Positions 1-7,304 are shown, counted from the first letter of the stretch. The stretch is 12,045 bases of DNA from Treponema sp. (GCA_031259345.1 JAIRLQ010000469.1:1-12045), one strand, 5' to 3'. The notes: generated by a model from the sequence alone, not told the origin. Numbers and translations are program-made.

Positions 1-522
1 CGCCGTGGGCTCGTCAAGAATAAGTATACGGGACTCAAAGGTAAGCGCCCTGGCGATTTCCACCATCTGCTTTTGGGCCATGCCCAGGTTTTTAATTTTT
101 TCATCAACCGGAATAGAAATATGAAGGCTTTGGAAAATGCTTTCCATTTTTTCCGCCATAGCCTTGTAGTCCAGAGTTGTAAAAGGCCCAATTTTTTTTA
201 CAATCTCGCGGTTTAAAAAAAGGTTTTCAAGAACCGTCATTTCCTCAAAAAGGCTTGTCTCCTGGTAGATTATGGAAATCCCTTTGTTAAAAGCGTCCAG
301 GGGATTGGCAAAAGACACTTCCCGGCCAAAAAGGGAAATAGTCCCGCTGTCAGGACCGTAAACCCCGGTAACCACCTTCATAAGGGTGGACTTTCCGGCG
401 CCGTTTTCGCCGCACACCGCATGAATCTCCCCTTCTTTAAGCTCAAAATTCATATCGCTTAAAGCCATCACCCCGGGAAATGTTTTTGTAATGGAAGATA
501 AAAGCAGGGCCGCCTGTTTCAT
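1..522 (-). CDS. Sugar ABC transporter ATP-binding protein (RbsA/RhaT-like), partial, C-terminal part off the window
   Basis: The frame is open from an ATG at 522 to the window edge, giving 174 residues with no stop. It begins MKQAALLLSS and shows a Walker A motif GENGAGKST near residues 38-46, a Q-loop (IIYQE), a degenerate signature (NLGMAQKQMVEIARAL) and a Walker B ILILDEPTA at the very end. This is the first nucleotide-binding domain of the double-ATPase family (RbsA/XylG/MglA/RhaT) that powers uptake of monosaccharides through a membrane permease. The start is supported by AAAGGA about 6 bases upstream. It lies 16 bp after rhaM in the same direction, so the two are probably co-transcribed. 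In Rhizobium the rhamnose operon contains both an ATPase (RhaT) and a mutarotase, so rhamnose uptake is a reasonable inference, but the sequence alone does not prove the substrate. The second ATPase domain should lie beyond the left edge. Confidence 0.93.
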   Translation of the reverse strand, partial: MKQAALLLSSITKTFPGVMALSDMNFELKEGEIHAVCGENGAGKSTLMKVVTGVYGPDSGTISLFGREVSFANPLDAFNKGISIIYQETSLFEEMTVLENLFLNREIVKKIGPFTTLDYKAMAEKMESIFQSLHISIPVDEKIKNLGMAQKQMVEIARALTFESRILILDEPTA

Positions 523-538
523 GCTTTTTCCTTTAAAA

Positions 539-856
539 TTAAGGATGGTAGAATACCTGTTCCAGTTTATAATGGGTGCCTGTTGCGGGATCTTTTTCCA
601 TGACCATCACGTCTTTCATATACTCGTTCCACTTGTCCACAACCGGGCTTTCCGCCTGAATCTTCGACGCAAAATCAACGCCTTTTTCGGCCTCGTAATA
701 GCCAAAAAGCTCGTCCCCGGCACACCATATTGTATAGTTATGAATTCCGGCATTGTTAAGAAGCTCGGTCATTTCGGGCCAAATTTCGTCATGCCGCTTA
801 ATATACTCTTCCTTTTTTCCGGGAAGAAGCTTTGCTTTCCAAGTAAATCGTTCCAT
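539..856 (-). CDS. rhaM: L-rhamnose mutarotase
   Basis: The 105-residue protein matches the usual length (about 104) of the RhaM/YiiL family, which interconverts the alpha and beta anomers of L-rhamnose in the cytoplasm so that the isomerase receives the right form. Family hallmarks are visible: RHDEIWPE (residues 21-28, containing the catalytic His22 at the same position as in E. coli RhaM), HNYTIW, a W-x-YM-DVM block and the C-terminal VFYHP. AGGAG lies about 8 bases before the ATG. The gene is divergent from the AraC-family regulator and 16 bp upstream of the sugar ABC ATPase, which fits a rhamnose uptake and entry operon. A mutarotase for another 6-deoxy sugar such as L-fucose (FucU) is unlikely, because FucU proteins belong to a different family. 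Confidence 0.93.
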   Translation of the reverse strand: MERFTWKAKLLPGKKEEYIKRHDEIWPEMTELLNNAGIHNYTIWCAGDELFGYYEAEKGVDFASKIQAESPVVDKWNEYMKDVMVMEKDPATGTHYKLEQVFYHP

Positions 857-956
857 AGGAATCTCCTGTTTCGACTCTATTTTTACATTGTTTTGGGCTA
901 TAAGAAATGGATATTTCTATTGAAATGATGTAAAAAACTCACTATAATCAGGATTC
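857..956. promoter_or_regulatory. Divergent rhaM / araC-family control region with inverted repeats
   Basis: This 100-bp A/T-rich gap separates two divergent genes. It holds a 9-bp perfect inverted repeat, TTTTTACAT at 880-888 and ATGTAAAAA at 928-936, and an inner 16-bp dyad, AGAAAT-GGAT-ATTTCT at 903-918. Both are roughly centred on 908-911. The right outer arm falls inside the -35/-10 spacer of the araC promoter. The left arm forms a -10-like TGTAAAAA on the minus strand ahead of rhaM, although no convincing -35 for rhaM was found. RhaS/RhaR-type activators bind inverted half-sites, so these arms could be operators; this is inference. Confidence 0.45.
920..948 (+). promoter_or_regulatory. 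Sigma70-type promoter of the AraC-family gene
   Basis: TTGAAA (920-925) and TATAAT (943-948) are separated by exactly 17 bp, close to the sigma70 consensus. A start point about 7 bases after the -10 would fall near 955, only about 2 bases before the ATG at 957. The mRNA would therefore be leaderless or nearly so. The AGGA at 950-953 would lie outside or at the very edge of the transcript and is only 3 bases from the ATG. Confidence 0.7.
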
Positions 957-1871
957 ATGGACGAATTCCCCGCGTCAACCCAAAATTCCGTTTCCAACAA
1001 TTCCTTTTTGCATTACCCCCCATACAGCAAAGAGGATGAAAAACTGGGGATGCTTTGTACCACCGCGGGGCATGTAGAAGTCCCTCCCCTTGTCCCATAT
1101 CCGCCCTACAAAAACGATCACCCGGTAATTTTCCGTTCCGTGTCCGAGGGCCGTGCCCTGCCTGAATTTGACATAATTTATGTTATCAAAGGCCTGGGCA
1201 ATTTTGAGTGCCTGGGTAAAACTTTTAGGGTAGTCCCGGGCTCTGTTCTTTTGCTCCTGCCCGGGGTATGGCACCGCTACAGCCCCGATTTTGAGACAGG
1301 CTGGCACGAATTCTGGGTTGGGTTTAAGGGGGATTATTTTAACCGTCTTTTGGAAGAAAAGGCGTTTTCCACAGACAAAATCTTTTTTAAGGCCGGGATT
1401 AACGAAACCATGTTAAAAGCCTTTGAGATGATTTTTGACGAGATAAAAAACCAGCGGCCGCTGTATCAGTTTAAAGCCTGCTCCAGCATTATCGCCATTA
1501 TTGCCGAAATTCTAACCCTTGACAGACGGCAGGAACAGCCGGATTTTTACCATGAAATTGTCAACAAAGCCAAAACTATAATGGAAAGCAATATTTTTGG
1601 CTCTATTAATTTGCCCAATATTTCCGGGCAGGTTGGCGTAAGCACCTCTCATTTAAATGAGATTTTTAAAACCTATACTTCCATGACGCCCTACCAGTTT
1701 TTTATTCATATAAAAATACTAAAAGCCGAAACCCTTTTGGAGCGGGAAGATATTTCCGTTAAAGAAGCGGCGTTCCGCCTGGGTTTTGAGGATCAATACC
1801 ATTTTTCGCGGCTTTTTAAAAACAAAACCGGTGTAAGCCCTTCAGAATGGAAAAAATATATTTCCCGCTAA
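957..1871 (+). CDS. AraC-family transcriptional regulator with cupin-type sensor domain
   Basis: This 304-residue regulator has an N-terminal AraC-binding (cupin) domain at about residues 32-175. It includes the YPPYKNDHPVIF region, the GRALPEFDIIYVIKG strand and the PGSVLLLLPGVWHRY turn typical of sugar-responsive members. The C-terminal AraC helix-turn-helix pair spans about 205-303, with GQVGVSTSHLNEIFK and the second-helix hallmark AAFRLGFEDQYHFSRLFKNK followed by TGVSPSEWK. The start at 957 leaves about 28 residues before LGMLCTTAGH, which is normal for this subgroup. An internal ATG at 1050 lacks a ribosome binding site. It diverges from rhaM and the ABC ATPase, so it most likely activates that operon in response to rhamnose or a related sugar. 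The neighbouring operon to its right is convergent and seems to have its own GntR regulator. Confidence 0.92.
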   Translation: MDEFPASTQNSVSNNSFLHYPPYSKEDEKLGMLCTTAGHVEVPPLVPYPPYKNDHPVIFRSVSEGRALPEFDIIYVIKGLGNFECLGKTFRVVPGSVLLLLPGVWHRYSPDFETGWHEFWVGFKGDYFNRLLEEKAFSTDKIFFKAGINETMLKAFEMIFDEIKNQRPLYQFKACSSIIAIIAEILTLDRRQEQPDFYHEIVNKAKTIMESNIFGSINLPNISGQVGVSTSHLNEIFKTYTSMTPYQFFIHIKILKAETLLEREDISVKEAAFRLGFEDQYHFSRLFKNKTGVSPSEWKKYISR

Positions 1872-1888
1872 AAGCAAAGAAGAACCCT

Positions 1889-1930
1889 GGCCGCGAATCA
1901 TGCGTTACGCGTAAAGCTTTAGCCGCGGCC
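1889..1930 (-). terminator. Possible weak terminator between convergent genes
   Basis: The 47-bp convergent gap, extending into the permease stop region, holds GGCCGCG (1889-1895) and CGCGGCC (1924-1930). This is a perfect 7-bp GC-rich inverted repeat with a 28-base loop, which itself contains the palindrome TTACGCGTAA (1905-1914). Reading the minus strand, the stem is followed by a moderately U-rich stretch (TTCTTCTTTGCTTTT). The large loop and broken U-tract make this a weak call. On the plus strand no U-run follows. Confidence 0.3.
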
Positions 1931-2914
1931 TGACCGCTTCCGGTCGATTAGCACAGCTATAATAATAATGGAACCTTTTACTACCAGCTTATAAAAAGCC
2001 GATACGCCCAAAAGATCCATGCCGTTACTAATAACGCCCAAAAGTAGGGCGCCGATTACCATATCGCTTACATTTCCTATGCCGCCGGTAAAGCTTACGC
2101 CGCCTATGATGCATCCTGCTATGGCATCAAGTTCATAACTATTGCCCGCCGCAGGAGACGCCGACTTAATCCGGGCCGCAAGTATTACGCTTCCCAAACC
2201 CACCAGTATGCCTTCTATAAGGTAGGTTTTAATTTTTACCAAATCCACATTGATGCCCGCCGCCCTTGCGGCTTCTTCGTTGCTTCCAACGGCGTAGATA
2301 TAGCGTCCCAGGGGACGTTTGTTAAGAATGTACCAGGTAACAATTATTGCAATTATATAAATAATTACCGGCCAGGGTATGGGCCCCAGGGACGCTGAAC
2401 CCAGAAAATTAAAGGCTTCGGGAAAACCGCCAACAGGCATACCGTGGGCGACAATTTGCGCAAGCCCCCTGCCTATGGACATGGTACCCATGGTAACAAT
2501 AAAGGCGGGGATGCGGGCTTTGGAAATTATAGTCCCCGCGATAAGGGCAACCAGCATTGATATGCCGATACCCGCAAGATAACCAAAGCCCCAGGGAAGG
2601 CCCATATAAAAATCCCCGCTGCTGGTAGAAACAATTACGCCCGCCACAACCCCTGCCAAAGCAAAGGTAGAACCTATGCCTAAATCTATCTGGTTCATAA
2701 TAATCAAAAGGCCGACACCCAGGGTGGCAATTCCGATACACGAAACCTGGCGCAGAACATTAATCAGATTGGCGGCGCGTAAAAAGTTGGGCCTCGCAAT
2801 TGATAAAAGCGCTACAATAATAAAAAACCCAATAAGGATACCGTGATCCCTTATAAACTGGCGTGCGTCAAAACGATTTTCTTTTTTATTGACAGTTTCG
2901 TTAGCGTTCGACAT
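1919..2914 (-). CDS. Sugar ABC transporter permease (RbsC-like)
   Basis: This 331-residue, very hydrophobic protein belongs to the RbsC/XylH/BPD_transp_2 family, the inner-membrane channel of monosaccharide ABC importers. A charged N-terminal tail (about 1-25) is followed by roughly eight to ten membrane segments, starting at HGILIGFFIIVALLSIA. The conserved loop MNQIDLGIGSTFALAG corresponds to the family's IDLSVGS motif. GRYIYAVGSNEEAARAAGI, near residues 205-223, is the cytoplasmic loop that contacts the ATPase. The C-terminal GGVSFTGGIGNV and LGVISNGMDLLGVS blocks are also typical. The ATG at 2914 is preceded by GGAGG lying inside the end of the ATPase gene, 3 bp away, so the two are probably translationally coupled. 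It is the last gene of the minus-strand operon and converges with the AraC-family gene. Confidence 0.95.
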   Translation of the reverse strand: MSNANETVNKKENRFDARQFIRDHGILIGFFIIVALLSIARPNFLRAANLINVLRQVSCIGIATLGVGLLIIMNQIDLGIGSTFALAGVVAGVIVSTSSGDFYMGLPWGFGYLAGIGISMLVALIAGTIISKARIPAFIVTMGTMSIGRGLAQIVAHGMPVGGFPEAFNFLGSASLGPIPWPVIIYIIAIIVTWYILNKRPLGRYIYAVGSNEEAARAAGINVDLVKIKTYLIEGILVGLGSVILAARIKSASPAAGNSYELDAIAGCIIGGVSFTGGIGNVSDMVIGALLLGVISNGMDLLGVSAFYKLVVKGSIIIIAVLIDRKRSGRG

Positions 2915-2917
2915 ATC

Positions 2918-4420
2918 TTATGCCTCCATTCTTTTGGTTTTTACCGCGTATTCCATAACCTTGTCCGCTGTCGCGTCTTTGCAGTCAAGAATACCCGTTT
3001 GAGTTCCTTCGTGCAGTACCAGTATCCTGTCAGACATGCCAAGTATTTCCGGCAGCTCGGAAGAAACCATTAATACGGCTTTGCCCTGCCCTGCCAGCAT
3101 GGACATAAGGCGGTGGATTTCTGATTTTGTTTTTACATCTATTCCGCGGGTAGGTTCATCCAGAATAATAATTTCGGGATCGGAATTAAGCACCCGCGAA
3201 ACAGCTACTTTCTGCTGATTACCCCCGGAAAGGTTTTTACAAACCTGGCGGGAGTTCACATATTTAATTTCCAGTTTTTTGGCATATTCGGTAAAATGCT
3301 TTAACTCAAGGTTTTTTTGCAAAAACAAACCCTGAAGGCACTTTTTAAATGCCGACATAAGAACATTGTCTTTTATGCTTAATTTAAGAAACACACCGTT
3401 CTTTTTGCGGTCTTCCGGTACCATGGCGATACCCCGCTTTATGGCATCGCCGGGATTATGGTTTACGATCTTTTTGCCATGAAGATAAATCTCCCCGGCT
3501 GTTGCTTTGCGGGCGCCAACAATAGTTTCTACAAGTTCGGTACGGCCCGCCCCCATAAGCCCGGAAATTCCCAGTATTTCCCCGCGCCGCAGATCAAAAC
3601 TGACATCGTGAAATTTACCTTCTGAGCTTAAGCCTTTTACTTCCAGTACCACTTCCCCAATTTCACATTTGGTTTTTGGAAAAAGTTCGTTAACTTCGCG
3701 GTCAACCATCATGCGTATAAGATCTTTTTCCGCGACATCATGCACTTTGCCGGCAAAAATAAATTTACCATCCCGTAAAACGGTTACAGATTCGCAGACC
3801 CCGTATATTTCTTCCATCTTATGGGAAATAAAAACAATACATTTACCCTTTTCACGGAGGGTCCGTATCATTTTTAAAAGGTATTCAATTTCGTTACGGC
3901 TTAAGGCGGAGGTTGGCTCATCCATAATTATTATTTCCGCGTTAAACGAAAGGGCTTTTACAATTTCCACCAACTGGTGTTTGGCTACAGTTAAATCGCG
4001 TATTTTTACTTTTGGATCAAGATCTACACCCAGCTCTTTTAAAAGAGCAAGGGAATCGTTGTACATTTTTTTTGTATCTACAGAACCTGTTTTGGTTAAA
4101 GGTTCCCTTCCCAGGTAAATATTCTCCATAACCGACATAACCTTTACCTGGTTAAATTCCTGAAAGATCATGCTGATGCCGGCATTTTGGGCGTCCCGTA
4201 CATTTTTAAAATGTACGTCTTTTCCGCGAAGCACTATTTCGCCCTTGTCCCTTTGGTAAAGACCTATCAGTATTTTCATCAGCGTTGATTTTCCCGCGCC
4301 GTTTTCTCCAACCAGCGCGTGGACTTCCCCGCTTTTAAGGGTAAGGCTTACATCCTGGAGGGCGTGAACCCCCGCGAAATGTTTGTCAATATTTCTCATT
4401 TCGAGAATTACATCGCCCAT
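2918..4420 (-). CDS. Sugar ABC transporter double ATPase (RbsA-like)
   Basis: Starting at the ATG at 4420 this is a 500-residue protein, matching E. coli RbsA (501). It has two ATPase domains. The first has Walker A GENGAGKST (38-46), degenerate signature LTVAKHQLVEIVKAL and Walker B IIIMDEPTSAL. The second has the degenerate P-loop GLMGAGRTE typical of this family, signature LSGGNQQKV and Walker B IIILDEPTRGID. It hydrolyses ATP to drive import through the adjacent RbsC-like permease. The start was chosen because AAGGAG lies 6 bases before 4420. A longer reading from 4510 would add 30 residues encoded by the intergenic hairpin region and has no family counterpart. The left-edge ATPase in this window is a second member of the same family serving a different transporter. 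Confidence 0.95.
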   Translation of the reverse strand: MGDVILEMRNIDKHFAGVHALQDVSLTLKSGEVHALVGENGAGKSTLMKILIGLYQRDKGEIVLRGKDVHFKNVRDAQNAGISMIFQEFNQVKVMSVMENIYLGREPLTKTGSVDTKKMYNDSLALLKELGVDLDPKVKIRDLTVAKHQLVEIVKALSFNAEIIIMDEPTSALSRNEIEYLLKMIRTLREKGKCIVFISHKMEEIYGVCESVTVLRDGKFIFAGKVHDVAEKDLIRMMVDREVNELFPKTKCEIGEVVLEVKGLSSEGKFHDVSFDLRRGEILGISGLMGAGRTELVETIVGARKATAGEIYLHGKKIVNHNPGDAIKRGIAMVPEDRKKNGVFLKLSIKDNVLMSAFKKCLQGLFLQKNLELKHFTEYAKKLEIKYVNSRQVCKNLSGGNQQKVAVSRVLNSDPEIIILDEPTRGIDVKTKSEIHRLMSMLAGQGKAVLMVSSELPEILGMSDRILVLHEGTQTGILDCKDATADKVMEYAVKTKRMEA

Positions 4421-4466
4421 TAAAATCTCCTTAATGCCCTTGAAAATGGCAGGAAACAAAACATCG

Positions 4467-4485
4467 ATGGCCGTCTGCCGGCCAT
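4467..4485 (-). promoter_or_regulatory. Intergenic hairpin between binding-protein and ATPase genes
   Basis: In the 97-bp gap, ATGGCCG (4467-4473), a 5-base loop and CGGCCAT (4479-4485) form a perfect 7-bp GC-rich stem. On the minus-strand transcript, CGATG and then TTTTGTTT follow it. A smaller CCTC-TT-GAGG stem sits right after the binding-protein stop codon (about 4505-4514). Such elements often stabilise the mRNA of the highly expressed binding protein or partly stop transcription before the membrane genes, as at malE-malF. The role here is inference. Confidence 0.5.
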
Positions 4486-4517
4486 TGACCGCCTGCTCCC
4501 CGCCCCTCAAGAGGTTT

Positions 4518-5525
4518 TTAGAAATACTTGGCCGAAAGTGCGTTCCGGGCTTCCGCCTGTTTGATATAGCCGTCTACATTTTCTTTTGTGCAGACTTCAT
4601 AGGGGATAATATAATCGGAAATCGATTTCCCCCTGGCCGCGTCAATAGCGAGGCGCAAAGACCACTCCCCCTGACCAAGACCGTCCTGCCAAATGGAATT
4701 GTCTACCACGCCGGCTTTGATCTTCTCCATTACCGGCATATCGCAGTCCATCCCGCCAAGAAGAATCTTGCCGGCGTTTCCGGAGTTTTCAACGGCGGTT
4801 ATGCTTCCTACAAGAATGCAGTCCGCCTGGGTGGCAATGAGGTCTATGCCGGGATCGCTTCCCTTTTGATAGCTCTGAATCCAGTTTTCGGTAAGCTGCA
4901 GGGCTTTTTCACCAGACCAGTCCGCGGTGTTCTGCACCACAAGTTTTGCCTCGGGATGTTTGGCAAGCACTTCTTTGTAAGCCTGTTCCCGCAAAACCTG
5001 GGCCGAATGTCCGATTACCGCGTTGATATAAGCTACCCGGGGATTGCTAATACCCTTGTCTTTCGCGGCTTTTAGAAGCCTTTCGAGCTGCAGGCGGCCC
5101 GCTTCAACATCGTCGGAGCCGACATGGGCGGTTACATTCTTGCTGTCCGAAATGGTATTGATAGTGATAACAGGCACCTTGTTCTGGACGGCAAAATCGA
5201 CCGCCGCGGCGCTCTGTACCTTATCAACCGGGTTAAGGATAATGGCGCTTACCCCTTCGGAAACAAACTGTTCCACCTGGCTCTGTTGTTTTGCCGGGTC
5301 GTCATCGGCGTATACTACTTTAAGCTCAACATCGCTGGCGTTTGCCTTGTGATATTCGTACATGCCGCTGACCATGTAGCGGACAAATCCGCTTTGGTTT
5401 CCCTGCATGCATGCGGCAATTACGATTTTATCGCTTTTGGCCGCGCCACCCTGACTTCCACCGCCGGCAAATACGACGCCCATTACCAGACACAGCGCCA
5501 GGATTAGCATTAGGATTTTTTTCAT
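4518..5525 (-). CDS. Periplasmic sugar-binding protein of ABC importer (RbsB-like)
   Basis: This is a 335-residue type I periplasmic binding protein (Peripla_BP_4, RbsB-like). Residues 1-20 (MKKILMLILALCLVMGVVFA) are a classic signal peptide with predicted cleavage after Ala20, giving a glycine-rich mature start. There is no lipobox cysteine at the cleavage site, so it is probably soluble in the periplasm. Family features include AACMQGNQSGFVRYMVSGM near the start of the first lobe, the QVEQFVSEGVSAIILNPVD block, VPVITINTISDSKNVTAHVGSDD and the second-lobe DLIATQADCILVGSITAVE. It captures the substrate and delivers it to the RbsC/RbsA-like pair downstream. GGAGG lies 7 bases before the ATG and directly abuts the U-run of an upstream hairpin. 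The ligand cannot be read from the sequence. Confidence 0.95.
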   Translation of the reverse strand: MKKILMLILALCLVMGVVFAGGGSQGGAAKSDKIVIAACMQGNQSGFVRYMVSGMYEYHKANASDVELKVVYADDDPAKQQSQVEQFVSEGVSAIILNPVDKVQSAAAVDFAVQNKVPVITINTISDSKNVTAHVGSDDVEAGRLQLERLLKAAKDKGISNPRVAYINAVIGHSAQVLREQAYKEVLAKHPEAKLVVQNTADWSGEKALQLTENWIQSYQKGSDPGIDLIATQADCILVGSITAVENSGNAGKILLGGMDCDMPVMEKIKAGVVDNSIWQDGLGQGEWSLRLAIDAARGKSISDYIIPYEVCTKENVDGYIKQAEARNALSAKYF

Positions 5526-5537
5526 TTCTCTGCCTCC

Positions 5538-5575
5538 AAAAAAAGATTCCGTTCATAACGGCCTGAACGGTTTTT
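5538..5575 (-). terminator. Intrinsic terminator or attenuator abutting the binding-protein ribosome binding site
   Basis: CCGTTCA (5549-5555) and TGAACGG (5564-5570) form a perfect 7-bp stem with an 8-base loop. On the minus strand the stem is followed by AATC and seven consecutive T (5544-5538), and it is preceded by an A-run (5575-5571) that can extend the stem. The T-run is immediately followed by the GGAGG Shine-Dalgarno (5537-5533) of the binding-protein gene. On the plus strand the same stem is followed by TTTTTATATTTT, so the element is formally bidirectional. Any transcript entering from the upstream operon must read through it. Confidence 0.7.
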
Positions 5576-5616
5576 ATATTTTACCTGCCGTAAGGCCATA
5601 TCCTTGGATACAGCTT

Positions 5617-6561
5617 TTAGGCAAGCGCCGTCCTAAAATAATCCGCACTTATGCGGACACCCTCTTCAAGAGGGGTTTGGCATACCGGGCCTATAACTTT
5701 GGCAAGCTCCCCCGTATCCTTATGCCTTGGAAAAGGGAGAGGCGTGTCTTTAAATGTAATCAGCCCTTTTGAAGCGGGGCATGCTTTTTCTATGGCCCTG
5801 ACTATTTGTTCCATGCTTACCGTGCCGCCGCCTAAATTATAAACTTCCGCCCCGGTCCTGCCCTTTTCCGCGGCGGCAATAAAAGCTTTGGCGGTATCGT
5901 CCGCAAACTGGAATTCCGCTTCACCGCCGTAGGAAATTTCATAGGCCCCGCCTTTGCAGGCTGCTTTTATGGCGCTGGTGGGCGTGCTGGTCATGCCCTG
6001 ATCCCGAAGGGGGCCGTAAACGACAAAAGGCCGTATGGCAATGCTGGAAATACCCGCCTCTTCAAAATACACTTTGGCGGCCCATTCGTTGTCCTGTTTG
6101 TATACCCCGTAAAATGAATGTGGGATTAGGGGAGAATTATGTTCAAATTGCCTTTCGGGGTAATCATCCGCCGAGCCGTACACGGCGGTGCTTGAAGAAT
6201 ATACAACTTTCTTTAAGCCAACGGCCCTTGCGGCTTCAAAAATATTTATGGTTCCTTCAACATTAACACGGGCGCCCATGCCCGGATTGGCGCGGCAAAA
6301 AGGCATTTGCAACGCCGCGAGGTGGATTATGTGTTCCGCTCCGGAAAGTTTTACAGCCGCCTTTACCAAATCAGGATTTGTAATGTCTCCTGAAATAATT
6401 TCAATTTTACTAATATCAGTATCTTTCATTATGAGCTTTAATTTTTCTATTTTTTCCGGGTGCGGCATAAGGGCATACACCTTATGGCCGGCTTCAACAA
6501 GATTTTTTACCACCCAGCCGCCTATACAGCCGCTTGCCCCGGTTACAAAATATCCACTCAT
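5617..6561 (-). CDS. NAD(P)-dependent epimerase/dehydratase family protein (extended SDR)
   Basis: This 314-residue extended short-chain dehydrogenase/reductase resembles UDP-glucose 4-epimerase-like and sugar-acid dehydrogenase proteins. The cofactor-binding TGASGCIGGW (residues 7-16) has the G-x2-G-x2-G pattern. SGDITNP (57-63), HLAALQ (80-85), SSSTAVYG (122-129) and the catalytic Tyr151-x3-Lys155 follow in the expected order, then IRPFVVYGP at about 177-185. It oxidises, epimerises or dehydrates a (possibly activated) sugar or sugar acid; its place in a catabolic operon favours a free sugar or sugar acid over a nucleotide sugar. Its ATG overlaps the GntR stop by 4 bases (ATGA), with GGAGG about 8 bases upstream, so it is co-translated with the regulator. 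A terminator-like hairpin follows its stop. Confidence 0.88.
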   Translation of the reverse strand: MSGYFVTGASGCIGGWVVKNLVEAGHKVYALMPHPEKIEKLKLIMKDTDISKIEIISGDITNPDLVKAAVKLSGAEHIIHLAALQMPFCRANPGMGARVNVEGTINIFEAARAVGLKKVVYSSSTAVYGSADDYPERQFEHNSPLIPHSFYGVYKQDNEWAAKVYFEEAGISSIAIRPFVVYGPLRDQGMTSTPTSAIKAACKGGAYEISYGGEAEFQFADDTAKAFIAAAEKGRTGAEVYNLGGGTVSMEQIVRAIEKACPASKGLITFKDTPLPFPRHKDTGELAKVIGPVCQTPLEEGVRISADYFRTALA

Positions 6562-7304
6562 TTTACAGCCTCCAATGCTTCAAGAAACGCGTCTGCTACA
6601 TTAGTAATATGCCGCTCCATTGCCTGTGCGGCTTCCTGTTGATCCCGCTTTTTTAACGCCGAAAGTATTTGCCTGTGATCCCTGATGGTGTTTTTTCGGA
6701 TATTGGGCATGGCGTTTGTTTTTTTTCTAAGCAGCAAAGCCAGCTTGTTAACGGACTGCATAAAAACAGGTATTACCCTGTTACCCGATGCTTTTAAAAT
6801 CAGGTCGTGTAATTCCAAATCTTTTTCGTAAAAAAGGATTTCATCATCAAGGCAGGCTTCCGCTTCTTCTATGTTTTTTTCAATCAGGGCAATTTCTTCG
6901 TCCGCAATATTCTTAACCGCCAAAGCGGCAATTCCCGCTTCAAGTATGCGGCGTGATTCATATAAATCACGGTACAGTGAAGAGTCAAGATGAAACACAA
7001 TATCCAAATGTTCAATGACATCTTCCGGTTCAAGGCTTTTTATATAGGCCCCCGCGCCCTGGCGTATGTCGATTATGTTCATTACCTGCAGGGCTTTAAG
7101 GGCTTCGCGCAAAACAGGCCGACTTATCCCTATCATTTCGCAGAGATGCCGCTCTGACGGCAGCTTCTCTCCAACTTTAAGGCTTTGCTTTTTAATAAGC
7201 GTAATGATATTTTCCACAATACGTTCTACGGTGCTGGATCTTTTAAGATTAGCAAAAGCGTATTTGTGAATATCAGCTATGCTGTCGGCCATGGCATTGC
7301 TCAT
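6558..7304 (-). CDS. FadR-subfamily (FCD domain) GntR transcriptional regulator
   Basis: This 248-residue regulator has an N-terminal winged helix-turn-helix at about residues 24-90 (GEKLPSERHLCEMIGISRPVLREALKAL then IDIRQGAGAYI) and a helical FCD ligand domain at about 105-240. The FCD metal site appears intact as Asp162, His166, His210 and His232, which in this family holds a metal that helps bind organic acids. Such proteins usually repress a nearby catabolic operon until a substrate or intermediate binds. Its ATG overlaps the SDR stop by 4 bases (ATGA). A second ATG at 7292 is possible, since no strong Shine-Dalgarno precedes either. A TGGT/ACCA palindrome at the operon promoter (11782-11806) is the likely target, making this an autoregulated repressor encoded inside its own operon. 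Confidence 0.93.
   Translation of the reverse strand: MSNAMADSIADIHKYAFANLKRSSTVERIVENIITLIKKQSLKVGEKLPSERHLCEMIGISRPVLREALKALQVMNIIDIRQGAGAYIKSLEPEDVIEHLDIVFHLDSSLYRDLYESRRILEAGIAALAVKNIADEEIALIEKNIEEAEACLDDEILFYEKDLELHDLILKASGNRVIPVFMQSVNKLALLLRKKTNAMPNIRKNTIRDHRQILSALKKRDQQEAAQAMERHITNVADAFLEALEAVK

Noticed and set aside
491..928. Plus-strand frame of 145 codons over rhaM
   Set aside because: It mirrors rhaM, which has all family motifs and the right length, and it runs into the araC promoter region.
2379..2741. Alternative frames on both strands inside the permease gene
   Set aside because: They are shadows of the membrane protein's repetitive hydrophobic codons, without motifs or start signals.
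4421..4510. 30-residue N-terminal extension of the RbsA-like ATPase
   Set aside because: The ATG at 4420 has AAGGAG at ideal spacing and yields the family's normal length; the extension would be encoded by the intergenic hairpin.
4383..5075. Plus-strand open frame of 230 codons over the binding-protein gene
   Set aside because: It is antisense to a clearly conserved RbsB-like gene and to the ATPase start, with no family features and no start signals of its own.
5549..5575. The 5549-5570 hairpin as a plus-strand terminator
   Set aside because: A T-run follows it on the plus strand too, but there is no plus-strand gene between 1871 and this site for it to terminate, so only the minus-strand role is proposed.
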